Below are positions 23,401-31,408 of a stretch of 38,316 nt of DNA, piece after piece; position 1 is the stretch's first letter; each line of letters begins with the position of its first letter. The notes beneath the pieces were generated by a model. It searched no databases. It had not been told where the DNA came from and worked only from the letters and a program-made list of their open reading frames with translations. Both the position numbers and the translations under genes were made by a program. The DNA comes from a virus, in IMG/VR virus record IMGVR_UViG_3300020156_000060, positions 1 to 38,316 of that record; one strand, 5' to 3'.

Positions 23401-26400
23401 GCCGCCAACCCGGAGGCGGCGAAGCTGCTGGGCGCCGACCCTGACCATCCCGTCGATGGCACCCTTGGCGAGGGCTTCTACCAGACCCTTTCGCAGGCGC
23501 TGGGCGGAGACGAGGCGGCGTCGCGCGCGCTCGCGGCTGCCGGGGTCTCCGGTATCAAGTACCTGGACGGCACGAGCCGAGGCAGCGGCGACGGCTCCTA
23601 CAACTACGTCGTCTTCGACGAGAGCGCGATCCGCATCGTCCAGTACGAGCAGGGCGACGACGACACCAAGCGCGGCCAGATCGCCTTCGGCCCCGACCGC
23701 CGCTTCGCCATCACGCTCTTCCAGAAGGCCGACCTCTCGACCTTCCTGCACGAGTCGGGGCACCTCTACCTCGAGGTCCTCGGCGACCTCGCGCAGGACC
23801 CGAACGCGCCCGAGGCGCTGCGCACCGACTACGCGGCGATCCTCGCCTGGCTCGGCGTCGACAGCCGGGACGCCATCGGCACGCCCCAGCACGAGCAGTT
23901 CGCCCGCGGCTTCGAGGCCTACCTGATGGAGGGCAAGGCGCCCAACGGCGCGCTGCGCCGCGCCTTCGCCCGCTTCCGCGCCTGGCTGGTCCAGATCTAC
24001 CGCGACATCCGCGGCCTGAAGGTCGAGCTGAACCCCGAGATCCGGCAGGTCTTCGACCGCCTGGTCGCCGCCGAGGACGAGATCACCGCGGCCGAGCTGC
24101 GCGCCGGGGTCCAGCCGGTGTGGACGACGCCCGAGCAGGCCGGCATGACGGCCCAGCAGTTCGCCGAGTACCAGGCCAGCGTCGAGGACGCCAAGCGCGA
24201 GGCGCTCGACGACCTGGTCCAGGAGCACATGACCGAGGTCCGGCGCGAGCGGACCCGCCAGTACCAGCTGGCGCGGGCGAAGCTGCGCGTCGAGGTCGAG
24301 GCCGAGGTCAACCAGCGGCGCGAGTACGTCGCCCTGTCCATCCTGCAGCGCGGCGTCCTGCCCGACGGCCGGCCGCTGCCCGAGGGCCAGGCGCCGTTCA
24401 AGCTCGACCGCCAGGCCATCGTCGAGGCCGACTGGGGCGGCGACGCCCTGCTGAAGCGCCTGCCGCGCCCGTGGGTCTACACCCGCGACGCCGGCGTCCA
24501 CCCGGACACCGCGGCCGAGGTCCTCGGCTTCCGCTCCGGCGAGGAGTTGGTCTTCGCCCTGGCCAACGCGCGGCCGCGCCAGCAGGTCATCGACGCCGAG
24601 ACCGACGTGCGCCTGCGCGAGCAGTTCGGCGACCTCCTGACCGACGGCTCGGTCGCCGACAAGGCGCTGCGCGCGGTCCACAACGAGAAGCGCGGTGAGC
24701 TCCTGGTGCAGGAGGCCCGGCGGCTCGGCACCCGTGCCGGCCGGAAGCCGGCGCCGCACGAGCTGCTGAAGCGCGCCGCCGAGGCGACCATCGCCAAGCA
24801 GCGGGTGCGAGACCTCCGGCCGGACCTCTACCGCCTGGCCCAGGCGCGCGCGGCGCGGCAGGCCTTCGAGGCGGCGGCGAAGGGCGACCACGTCGCTGCC
24901 TTCGAGGCGAAGCAGCGCGAGATCCTGAACCACGAGCTCTTCCGCCAAGCGGCCAAGGCGCGCGAGGCGTCCGAGAAGGCCGGCGAGCACCTGCGCACCT
25001 TCGACGACCCGAAGGTCCGCGGCCGCATCGGCAAGGCCGGCGGCTGGGAGTGGACGGTCCGCCTGCCCGACGGCCGGGCCGTGCCGGTCGCCTCCGAGGA
25101 GGAGGCGCGCCGCGTCTCCGACGCCGCCGGCGGGCCGCAGGTGGCGCCGTGGGAGCGCACCTCGTCCTACCTCGACCAGATCGACCACCTGCTCGAGCGC
25201 TTCGAGCTCCGGCGCCAGACCAACCGCCGGCTGCGCGACCGCGAGCGCCTGCGCGACTGGCTGCGCGCGCGCGAGATCGAGGGCGCGGTCTCGGCCATCC
25301 CCGAGTCCCTGCTCGACGAGGCCGACCGCCGCAACTGGCGGGACCTGACCGTCGAGGAGCTGACCGGCCTGCGCGACGCGGTCGCCAACATCGAGACGAT
25401 GGCGCGGCTGAAGAACCGCCTGAGCCGCGAGGCCGAGCAGCGCGAGCTCCGGCAGATGGTCACCGAGGCCATCGGCACCATCCGGGAGAACGTGCGGAAG
25501 CGCCCGGCGCGCGCCCGGTCCGGCGATGCCACGGGGGTCGACGACGCCAGCGACCGCTTCGCCAGCTTCGTCGCCGCCCACCGGAAGCTCGCCTCGCTGG
25601 CGCGCGAGATGGACGGCGGCAAGGACGGCGGCGTCCTCTGGTCGCTCTTCGTCCGTCCGCTGAACGAGGCCGGCGACGCCGAGGTCGAGAGCCACAAGGC
25701 CGCGGCCAAGGCGGTGCGCGAGCTCTGGGACACCTGGACCAAGGCCGGCGGCAAGCCGCTGTCGACGACCGTCGACGTCCCCGGCATCGATCGCCCCATG
25801 ACGCTCGAGACCCGGCTGGCGGTCGCCCTCAACTGGGGCAACGCCGGCAACCGCGAGCGCCTGCTCGTCGGCGAGGGCTGGGAGGCGGCGCAGGCCGAGG
25901 CCGTCCTCGCCACGCTCGAGCACCACGACTGGGTGCTGGTGCAGGGTCTCCTCGACCACGTCGACAGCTACTGGTCCGAGATCGCGGCGAAGCAGCAGCG
26001 CGTCACCGGCGTGGCGCCCGAGAAGGTCGAGGCGACCCCGATCGAGACCCGCTACGGCGTCTTCCGGGGCGGCTATTACCCGGTGAAGTACGACCCGGGG
26101 CAGTCGGCCAGGAGCGCGACGCAGGAGGCGGCGACGGCCGCGCACCTCTACGCCATCGGCCAGGCGACCAAGGCGACGACGCGCCGCGGCCACACCGAGG
26201 CGCGCCAGCAGGGGACCGGCAACCCGCTGCGCCTCGACCTCGACGTCGTGGCCGAGCACCTGTCCCAGGTCATCCACGACCTGACGCACCACGAGGTCAT
26301 CATCGACCTGAACCGGCTGCTCGGTCAGGAGGCGCTGATCCAGACGATCCAGGAGCACATGGGGCCGGCCGCGCTGCGGCAGATCGTCGACACCGTCCGC

Positions 26401-27447
26401 TCGGTGGCCGTGTCCGATCTCGCCGACGGCGAGCCGGAGCGGCTGGTCCGCTGGGTGCGCAATGGCGTCTCGGTCGCCAGCCTCGGCTTCAACGTCTCCT
26501 CGGTGCTGATGCAGATCACCGGCGTCGGCCAGTCGATGGCCCGCGTCGGCGCCGCGCGCTTCGCCCGCGCCATCGGCCGGGTGTTCCACGACCCGGGCCG
26601 GACCGAGTCGGCCATCGAGTTCATCCGCTCGCGCTCGTCCTTCATGCGCAACCGCGTGACCACGGCGAACCGCGAGGCGCGCGAGGTCTTCCAGGACATG
26701 CGCGGCGGGGCGTGGAAGCAGCGGCTGCACCAGGCGGCGTACTACCTGATGCTCCGCGCCCAGCTGGCGGTCGACATGCCGACCTGGCTGGCCGGCTACG
26801 AGGGGGCGCTCGAGGAGGGGGCCGACGAGGCGAAGGCGGTGGCGATCGCCGACCAGGCCGTCATCGACAGCCAGGGCTCCGGCATGACCAAGGACCTGTC
26901 GGGGGTCCAGCGGCAGCGGTACCTGCAGCTGTTCACGGTCTTCTACTCGCCCTTCGCGGCGATGTTCAACCTGTCGGCCGAGTCGGTCGCGCGCTTCCGC
27001 CGCGCCGGCCTGACGCCGGGCTCGTCGCTGCGCCTGGCGGCCGACTTCCTGCTGATCTACGCCCTGCCCGCGGCGATGGCGACGGCGATCCGGCGCCTGC
27101 TCAAGGGCGACGACGACGAGGAGCGGACCTTCCTCGGCGACACCGCGCGCGAGGCCGCCGGCGCCGCGCTCGGGACCATCGTCATCGGCCGCGAGTTCTC
27201 CAACGTGCTCCTGACCGGCCGGCCGTACGGCGGTCCGGCGGGCACCATGGGCCTCGACGCGCTGGCGGACCTGATCGTCCAGGCGCACCAGGGCGAGCTC
27301 GACGACGCGCTCGTCCGCGCCCTCGTGAAGACCGCGGGCGTCTGGTTCCACCTGCCGACCCAGCAGGTGGTGAAGTCCACCGAGGGCCTCATCCAGGCGA
27401 CGGAGGACGGCGATCTGCGGCAGGTGATCTTCGGCCCGAAGCGGTAG
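20470..27447 (+). CDS. Giant polyvalent internal virion/ejection protein with ADP-ribosyltransferase and zincin-like regions
   Basis: A 2325-residue protein (GTG 20470, or ATG 20485). Residues 1-400 include hydrophobic patches. From about 821 comes an ADP-ribosyltransferase-like domain of the polyvalent-protein type: AYHGSPHEFDRF, GEGHQAFGWGLYFAGR, and YNYVVFDESAIRIV near 1045-1058. Around 1092 FLHESGHLYLEVL is an HExxH zinc-protease motif, with GFEAYLMEG near 1147 as a possible third-ligand helix. Long coiled helices follow. The end has a hydrophobic span near 2191-2206 (FLLIYALPAAMATAIRR) like the LPD38 region. It is likely ejected with the DNA. No lytic transglycosylase motif was found. 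Activities are inferred. Confidence 0.8.
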   Translation: MASDGMPYVGSETEPVPPAPVVPQPDPVVPPPVDPSGADRYWQQVARSDEARLRYASKLAAERDVDRVVRAQKAAERWKLPVDFAERNLDVLEGHAAITERQARTLLRHHPELAEWMSNPDNAVIAKDDLGALRQIDAAVRRWQDPDADPAGLLPDGFTFGPGGEILEVLPGGMATVVGGFDDLDRRLDQIATDQSELEARTPGRFMAGFRGSVAATGNLFGFRQDQALQAQGDLQASAYLEPSFWSDVVRGAGGLAADVPLMFAGGPVGRGARFLQQQLFFRKAPIPILSRIANTGGRMSQAINVAAAGTPLAVREGAEGGPIAWLIETVIPGSFGATGVERVLLGASAEAVAKDRVHGLARRVLAGSTWEGSEEATTELAHALHEAAAGDATALDPDRLVRRLGVASILGAAAGAGFTLPAEVGRDLHDRAQAAQRALASRDGLAGIIAAARASQSGKQSPGALRDLIDSLGGDAKQVFFQADDWDAYWQSKGVDPAKAADLYGARDAYLEARAHGGEMPLPVGKIVEAALGDQVGPAADGLLDLLRREPGAPSAAEAKVWVDGIPAEIEQLATAAAREVQAPDQDSAVQVKADVVEQMTAAGFDAQTAEQYGTLYESVFRSLATRTGQDPAALYQRYALQIRRALPAALQGREKVDALDSLLDRLRAGQIPQDQEIFGTSLLEFLREGGLQDQGGELSHMDADAGRKAFQRKLIREDGRGLDDARAVAIERGYLPEGATINDLLAAIREELAGRPVYNRDNANPAQQDLRDALTEIRAALADAGIDLATADNATAKRALMGGADAAPLSEAAQRVLNQPAYHGSPHEFDRFTTAKMGTGEGHQAFGWGLYFAGRKEVAAWYRDTISRNRRDADPELQAAWKALATQLKSDDYLGFNTAAQAVSALRSHPDWRDRWESLNPDVLQSALDAYQKLAKELAGKIYTVEIPDDAQYLLWDKPLRAQPPEVRSAVEAVLAANPEAAKLLGADPDHPVDGTLGEGFYQTLSQALGGDEAASRALAAAGVSGIKYLDGTSRGSGDGSYNYVVFDESAIRIVQYEQGDDDTKRGQIAFGPDRRFAITLFQKADLSTFLHESGHLYLEVLGDLAQDPNAPEALRTDYAAILAWLGVDSRDAIGTPQHEQFARGFEAYLMEGKAPNGALRRAFARFRAWLVQIYRDIRGLKVELNPEIRQVFDRLVAAEDEITAAELRAGVQPVWTTPEQAGMTAQQFAEYQASVEDAKREALDDLVQEHMTEVRRERTRQYQLARAKLRVEVEAEVNQRREYVALSILQRGVLPDGRPLPEGQAPFKLDRQAIVEADWGGDALLKRLPRPWVYTRDAGVHPDTAAEVLGFRSGEELVFALANARPRQQVIDAETDVRLREQFGDLLTDGSVADKALRAVHNEKRGELLVQEARRLGTRAGRKPAPHELLKRAAEATIAKQRVRDLRPDLYRLAQARAARQAFEAAAKGDHVAAFEAKQREILNHELFRQAAKAREASEKAGEHLRTFDDPKVRGRIGKAGGWEWTVRLPDGRAVPVASEEEARRVSDAAGGPQVAPWERTSSYLDQIDHLLERFELRRQTNRRLRDRERLRDWLRAREIEGAVSAIPESLLDEADRRNWRDLTVEELTGLRDAVANIETMARLKNRLSREAEQRELRQMVTEAIGTIRENVRKRPARARSGDATGVDDASDRFASFVAAHRKLASLAREMDGGKDGGVLWSLFVRPLNEAGDAEVESHKAAAKAVRELWDTWTKAGGKPLSTTVDVPGIDRPMTLETRLAVALNWGNAGNRERLLVGEGWEAAQAEAVLATLEHHDWVLVQGLLDHVDSYWSEIAAKQQRVTGVAPEKVEATPIETRYGVFRGGYYPVKYDPGQSARSATQEAATAAHLYAIGQATKATTRRGHTEARQQGTGNPLRLDLDVVAEHLSQVIHDLTHHEVIIDLNRLLGQEALIQTIQEHMGPAALRQIVDTVRSVAVSDLADGEPERLVRWVRNGVSVASLGFNVSSVLMQITGVGQSMARVGAARFARAIGRVFHDPGRTESAIEFIRSRSSFMRNRVTTANREAREVFQDMRGGAWKQRLHQAAYYLMLRAQLAVDMPTWLAGYEGALEEGADEAKAVAIADQAVIDSQGSGMTKDLSGVQRQRYLQLFTVFYSPFAAMFNLSAESVARFRRAGLTPGSSLRLAADFLLIYALPAAMATAIRRLLKGDDDEERTFLGDTAREAAGAALGTIVIGREFSNVLLTGRPYGGPAGTMGLDALADLIVQAHQGELDDALVRALVKTAGVWFHLPTQQVVKSTEGLIQATEDGDLRQVIFGPKR

Positions 27448-27464
27448 GCGAAACGGCAACATCG
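27444..27464 (+). promoter_or_regulatory. Conserved 21-bp late-module motif, site 3
   Basis: GTAGGCGAAACGGCAACAT plus CG. As at site 2, the TAG is the stop codon of the preceding gene. It lies 64 bp before the tailspike start, so it would serve the tailspike and lysis genes. Confidence 0.6.
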
Positions 27465-27528
27465 TCTGCGCCGGTTGTGATTCTCGCCCCAGCCCGATAG
27501 CCTGGGCCGGAAGCCGGGAGTCCGCTCG

Positions 27529-29892
27529 ATGACGGTCGCAGCCAACTACCGCAACGACTACGTCGGCAACGGCACCACTGCCGACTACGACTTCGGCTTC
27601 GAGATCGCCGCGAAGAGCGAACTCTCGGTCAAGAAGCGCGACACGTCGACCGGCACCGAGACGACGCTCGCGCTCACCACCGACTTCACGATCCCCGACG
27701 CGCACGTCAACCGCGCCGCCGGCGGCACGATCACGCTGACCGCGGGCGTCCTCGCCAGCGGCTACGCTCTCTCCCTGCGACGCGTGAAGGCGCTGACGCA
27801 GACGACGGACCTGCGCAACCAGGGCGAGGGGTTCCAGGAGACGATCGAGAACGCGATCGACAAGCTGACGATGATCAGTCAGCAGCAGCAGGACGAGATC
27901 GACCGGTCGCTGAAGATCCCGGAGTCGGAGGAGCCAGACGGCTCGCTCGAGATACCGGCGAAGGAGGAGCGCGCCAGCAAGCTGCTCGGCTTCGATGCCG
28001 ACGGTAACCCCATGGCGTCCGAGGGGAGCGGAACGCCGACGTCCGCGTGGGGCGCGACGCTCGTCGACGACGACGACGCCGCGGCTGGTCGTCGCACGCT
28101 CGGCATCGACGCCGACCTCGATCCGGTGCTGACGGCCGTGGGCCTCGCGGCGGCGCGAACGGCGCTCGGGTGGCAGGCGCAGTCGGTCCTCAACCTCGCC
28201 GCCCTCAAGGCGCTCTCCGGCGCCAACCTGACCGGCTACGTGTGGATGGCCGGGTACGCGACCGCCGGTGACGGCGGTGCGGGCATGTTCCGCTGGGTCG
28301 CCAGCGACAGCGCGACGGCCAACGACGGGACGATCGTGCAGCCGACCGCCGGCGGCGGGCGCTTCTACCGCGTCGTCGAGGGCTTCTACGACGTCCGCTG
28401 GTTCGGCGCCTTCGGCGACGGCACGACGACAGAGACGACCCAGATCGCGGCCGCCATCTCCGCGGCTGCGGCTGCCCGCCGGCCGCTGCGCATCCCGGCG
28501 ACCAGCTCCTCTTATCGCGTCGGCACTCTCACGATTCCGTCGAACGCGCATCTGGTCTTCGATCGTGGCTGCACGCTGAGCGCGATATCCGGATTTGATT
28601 CTGACGATACGCTGCTCGATTTCGACGGGGCGAGCGACGTCACGATCGAGGCCTATGGCGCGACGTTCGAGATGCAGAAAGCCGAGTACGTCTCGGGTGA
28701 GCATCGGCATTGCTTCAACCTCGTCGACTGCGCCCGCGTTGTGATCCTCGGCGGAACCGCCAAGGACTCCGGCGGCGATGGCTACTACATCAACGGCGCG
28801 ACCGACTGCAGGCTGGTCGACGTGACGTCGGACAACAACCGCCGCAACGGTATGTCCATCATCAAGGCGACGCGGTTGCGCGTCGTTCGCCCGGTCCTCA
28901 AGAACAGCACCGGCACCGCGCCGAACGCGGGATTGGACATCGAGCCGAACAGCGACGCCGACGACCTGCGCGACATCGTCATCGACAGCCCGCAGGCGAT
29001 CGACAACGACGGCTCTGGGTTCGTGATCTATCTGGACGACTACAAGACCGGCTCGCCAGACGACGTCGAGATCACGATCAACAACCCGGTCTCGCGATCG
29101 AACGGCGAGCACGGCTTGCGCGTCTCGAATGTGTTTCTCAGCAGTGGCAGCTACGGCGGCGCCATCGTGGTCAACAACCTCCTGTCGGTCGAGGATGGGA
29201 AGAACGGCATCAGCATCGTCGACAAGGGGAAGGACGCGCCGGTCCTCAAGATCAACAACCCCACGATCATCGACTCGTGCCTGGCGAACGGCGCCTATCC
29301 CAACCACACCGCGGTCCTGTTCTCGGACTCCTCGGCCTGTGTCTCGGGCGAGATCCACGTCGACGGGCTCACGGTGAAGACCGACCACACCGGCATGGAC
29401 TACGGTCTCTATGTCGAATCCGGTGGCGGATTCGTCGGATTGCGCGTGTCGATCACCGACATCAAGGGCCACCAGATCCAGCCCGTTCGCTGGGGAAACC
29501 TTACCTCGTCGATCGCGGACGCGTCCGACGCCTTGATCGACGTCTCAAGGCTGCGCGGAACTACGCCGCGGACGAGCGGCATCAACGTCGACGGCGACTA
29601 CGCTGGAACCATCTTCACCAATGCTGGCGCGTCCGGCGCGGTGACGTTCGTGCTGCGCCACTACCTACCGCCTGGGAACAGGTACCGCTTCCGCGTCGAG
29701 GCTGCGCAGACGATCACCATCGACACGTCGGATGCGACGGACGTCATCGTGGGGACCACCGGAGCCGGTGCGTCCGTCACCTGCGCGACCATCGGCGAGG
29801 AGGCCGAGGTCTACTATCTCGGGACGTTCGGCAGCGTGCGCTACTGGCGCCTCAACATCCTCGGCAAGCAGGCCAACTGGACCTTCAACTAG
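27529..29892 (+). CDS. Tailspike/tail fibre with T7-type attachment domain and beta-helix
   Basis: A 787-residue protein after GGGAG. Residues 1-150 match the T7 gp17 N-terminal tail-attachment domain (NYRNDYVGNGTTADYDFGFE; DLRNQGEGFQETIENAIDKL). A linker with VWMAGYATAGDGGAGMFRWV follows near 240. From about 295 (WFGAFGDGTTTETTQIAAAI) runs a right-handed beta-helix of the pectate-lyase/tailspike kind with repeats such as VVILGGTAKDSGGDGYYING. The end is a small beta domain. It should bind and perhaps degrade surface polysaccharide. Codons from about 28500 to 29600 are less GC-rich than in neighbours, a sign of transfer. Confidence 0.88.
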   Translation: MTVAANYRNDYVGNGTTADYDFGFEIAAKSELSVKKRDTSTGTETTLALTTDFTIPDAHVNRAAGGTITLTAGVLASGYALSLRRVKALTQTTDLRNQGEGFQETIENAIDKLTMISQQQQDEIDRSLKIPESEEPDGSLEIPAKEERASKLLGFDADGNPMASEGSGTPTSAWGATLVDDDDAAAGRRTLGIDADLDPVLTAVGLAAARTALGWQAQSVLNLAALKALSGANLTGYVWMAGYATAGDGGAGMFRWVASDSATANDGTIVQPTAGGGRFYRVVEGFYDVRWFGAFGDGTTTETTQIAAAISAAAAARRPLRIPATSSSYRVGTLTIPSNAHLVFDRGCTLSAISGFDSDDTLLDFDGASDVTIEAYGATFEMQKAEYVSGEHRHCFNLVDCARVVILGGTAKDSGGDGYYINGATDCRLVDVTSDNNRRNGMSIIKATRLRVVRPVLKNSTGTAPNAGLDIEPNSDADDLRDIVIDSPQAIDNDGSGFVIYLDDYKTGSPDDVEITINNPVSRSNGEHGLRVSNVFLSSGSYGGAIVVNNLLSVEDGKNGISIVDKGKDAPVLKINNPTIIDSCLANGAYPNHTAVLFSDSSACVSGEIHVDGLTVKTDHTGMDYGLYVESGGGFVGLRVSITDIKGHQIQPVRWGNLTSSIADASDALIDVSRLRGTTPRTSGINVDGDYAGTIFTNAGASGAVTFVLRHYLPPGNRYRFRVEAAQTITIDTSDATDVIVGTTGAGASVTCATIGEEAEVYYLGTFGSVRYWRLNILGKQANWTFN

Positions 29893-29899
29893 GGCAACC

Positions 29900-30229
29900 A
29901 TGGACCCGGTTACCTTCGCCGAGCTCTGCAAATACGGCCTCGGCGTCGCCGTCCTCGGCATTGCCGTCTGGTGGCTCGCCACCGAGTTCAAGGCGGTTCG
30001 CACGGCGTTCGATGCAAAGAGCGCCGAGATGCAGAAGCGTTGCGACGAGGAGCGCAAGGCGCTCAGCGAGGAGATCGGCAAGGTTCGCGACGCGCACAGC
30101 CAGGACCAGCGCGACCTGCTCAGGGCGGCTGGCGTGGCGCTGACCGAGAACGCCAAGGCGTTCGGCAAGCTGGTCGAGATCCACGAGCGCCGGGAGGGAT
30201 CCGGCGCGCACCCCATCCGTCACACGTAG
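29900..30229 (+). CDS. Single-pass membrane protein of the lysis region
   Basis: A 109-residue protein after AGGG. Residues 10-28 form a membrane helix (YGLGVAVLGIAVWWLATEF). The rest is a charged coiled coil (KSAEMQKRCDEERKALSEEI). This form suits a holin/antiholin-type protein or an inner-membrane spanin. Position between tailspike and holin supports a lysis role. Confidence 0.6.
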   Translation: MDPVTFAELCKYGLGVAVLGIAVWWLATEFKAVRTAFDAKSAEMQKRCDEERKALSEEIGKVRDAHSQDQRDLLRAAGVALTENAKAFGKLVEIHERREGSGAHPIRHT

Positions 30230-30238
30230 GAGAGTCCC

Positions 30239-30439
30239 ATGTCCAAGTCCTGGCGCACCACCACTGCCGGCGTCCTCGGCGCCCTCGGCCTGATCCTGCC
30301 CGCGATCGCTGCCGCGATCGATGGCGACCCGGCCACCGACCCGAACTGGGGCGTCGTCGTGCCGTCGGCGATCGCGGCGCTCGGCCTGCTGTTCGCCCGC
30401 GACAACAAGGTCTCGTCCGAGAACGCCGGCGCGAAGTGA
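30239..30439 (+). CDS. Putative holin
   Basis: A 66-residue protein after AGGAGA. Two hydrophobic segments, TTAGVLGALGLILPAIAAAI and VVVPSAIAALGLLFARDN, are joined by an acidic loop (DGDPATDPNW), with a charged end. This two-pass layout fits small phage holins that permeabilise the inner membrane. The stop overlaps the next GTG. Confidence 0.65.
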   Translation: MSKSWRTTTAGVLGALGLILPAIAAAIDGDPATDPNWGVVVPSAIAALGLLFARDNKVSSENAGAK

Positions 30440-30681
30440 CCGGCCTGCTCGAGGCCATCGCCTACGGCCTCGCCCGCGGCGCGCTGCGGGCCTGGCTCGA
30501 GGTGCGGGCCGAGCTGGCCGCCGCCGAGGAGGAGGCCCCCGATGCGAACGACCGCGCTCGCGCTGCTCGTCTGCGGGCTGCTGTCGAGCGGCTGCGCGCG
30601 GCGCCACGCCATACCGGACCCGTCGGTCCCGCACCGCGTGGCGCGGGAGACGACCGCGGTGGTGTGGGTCCGCCGGCATGA
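30436..30681 (+). CDS. Lysis-region protein, possible inner spanin-like partner
   Basis: An 81-residue protein, GTG start overlapping the holin stop (MTGLLEAIAYGLARGALRAW). It is an amphipathic and charged helical protein (LEVRAELAAAEEEAPDANDR). The lipoprotein gene at 30542 begins inside it in another frame, as Rz1 does within Rz. It lacks a clear membrane helix, so the spanin assignment rests mainly on the nested arrangement. The last 25 residues show weaker codon signature. Confidence 0.5.
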   Translation: MTGLLEAIAYGLARGALRAWLEVRAELAAAEEEAPDANDRARAARLRAAVERLRAAPRHTGPVGPAPRGAGDDRGGVGPPA

Positions 30682-30757
30682 CGGCCGCCTGGTCGAGGAG
30701 CGCGTGCGCGTGCTCCCGGGCTGGTGGCTGGCGGCGCCGCAGGTGGTCGAGCCGTAG
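30542..30757 (+). CDS. Small lipoprotein, Rz1-like outer spanin candidate
   Basis: A 71-residue protein after GGAGG. MRTTALALLVCGLLSSGC is a signal peptide ending in a lipobox (LSSGC), so the mature protein should be lipid-anchored at Cys 18. A short Pro-containing, charged domain follows. It starts within the preceding gene in another frame, the usual layout of outer-membrane spanins in Gram-negative phages. It ends two bases before the convergent repressor gene. Confidence 0.7.
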   Translation: MRTTALALLVCGLLSSGCARRHAIPDPSVPHRVARETTAVVWVRRHDGRLVEERVRVLPGWWLAAPQVVEP

Positions 30758-30766
30758 CCCTACGGC
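30751..30766. terminator. Palindrome shared by two convergent stop codons
   Basis: GCCGTAGCCCTACGGC forms a 7-bp stem with a 2-base centre. It holds both TAG stops: the lipoprotein (30755-30757) and, on the minus strand, the repressor (30762-30760). It could act as a short two-way termination or pausing element. Confidence 0.4.
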
Positions 30767-31392
30767 ATCCGCGTCCAGAGCACCGGCCGGTACCATGCCA
30801 CCTTCGCGTCGGCCGGCAGCTGCACCCCGCTGATCCCGGGCCAGGCAAGGATCGCCGTGACCTTCCGCCCAGTGCGGTGCACGTGCGCGACGACGGCGTC
30901 CTGGCGCGCGAGGCCGACGACGCAGCAGCGCTTCGCCGGCAGGTCGGTCGGCGGGCCGAGGTACAGGATCGCGCCGCCGTAGGTCCCGCCCTCGACCGCG
31001 ACAGCGGTCCCGCCCTTCGGCATCGGCCCGGGCGCGACGACGTGGTCGCCGCCGGTCTGGTCCCACTCGGCGGCGACGCGGCCGGCGTCGTCGACCAGGC
31101 CGACCAGCGGCACGCCGCCGGCGGCGGCCGGCCCCGGCGCGGCGAAGCCCGCGCGCGCGACGATCTCGGCGAGCGGCTGCTCGAGCGCGGCCGCCAGCTG
31201 CACCGCCTCCTCGAGCGCCATCCGCCGCCGGCCGTGCAGCAGCGCGTGCAGGCCGGCCTTGTCGAGCGGCTCGCCGGCGCGGTTGCGCAGGCGCTCAGCC
31301 AGCGCCGTCTGGGTGCCGACCGTCTCCGCGATGCACTCGAGGAACCACTCGGTGTCGATGCCACGGCGCCGGCGGATGGTGGTCGTGCTCAT
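30760..31392 (-). CDS. CI-like repressor with a degenerate LexA/S24 domain
   Basis: A 210-residue protein. Residues 1-85 hold a helix-turn-helix (TQTALAERLRNRAGEPLDKA; GLHALLHGRRRMALEEAVQL). The C-terminus has the start of an S24 peptidase-type domain (GVPLVGLVDDAGRV near 92-105). The usual GDSM serine motif appears as VEGGTYGGAILYL near 131-143, and the usual lysine strand as DAVVAHVHR, without Lys. It would bind operators at 31409 and 31481 as a dimer but probably cannot cleave itself. It is divergent from the Cro-like gene at 31505. Confidence 0.8.
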   Translation of the reverse strand: MSTTTIRRRRGIDTEWFLECIAETVGTQTALAERLRNRAGEPLDKAGLHALLHGRRRMALEEAVQLAAALEQPLAEIVARAGFAAPGPAAAGGVPLVGLVDDAGRVAAEWDQTGGDHVVAPGPMPKGGTAVAVEGGTYGGAILYLGPPTDLPAKRCCVVGLARQDAVVAHVHRTGRKVTAILAWPGISGVQLPADAKVAWYRPVLWTRMP

Positions 31393-31408
31393 GGGCTTGC
31401 AGTTTCAC

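Noticed and set aside
27488-27506. CCCAG/CTGGG hairpin before the tailspike as a terminator
   Set aside because: The stem has only five pairs, a 9-base loop and no U-run.
20236-29472. A very long open frame on the minus strand (about 3078 codons)
   Set aside because: It is the mirror of the polyvalent protein and tailspike genes. It arises from strong G/C third-base bias, has no ribosome binding site or protein-like order, and crosses four good plus-strand genes.
27529-29892. A diversity-generating retroelement target, as in BPP-1
   Set aside because: No reverse transcriptase gene, and no template/variable repeat pair was seen near the tailspike.
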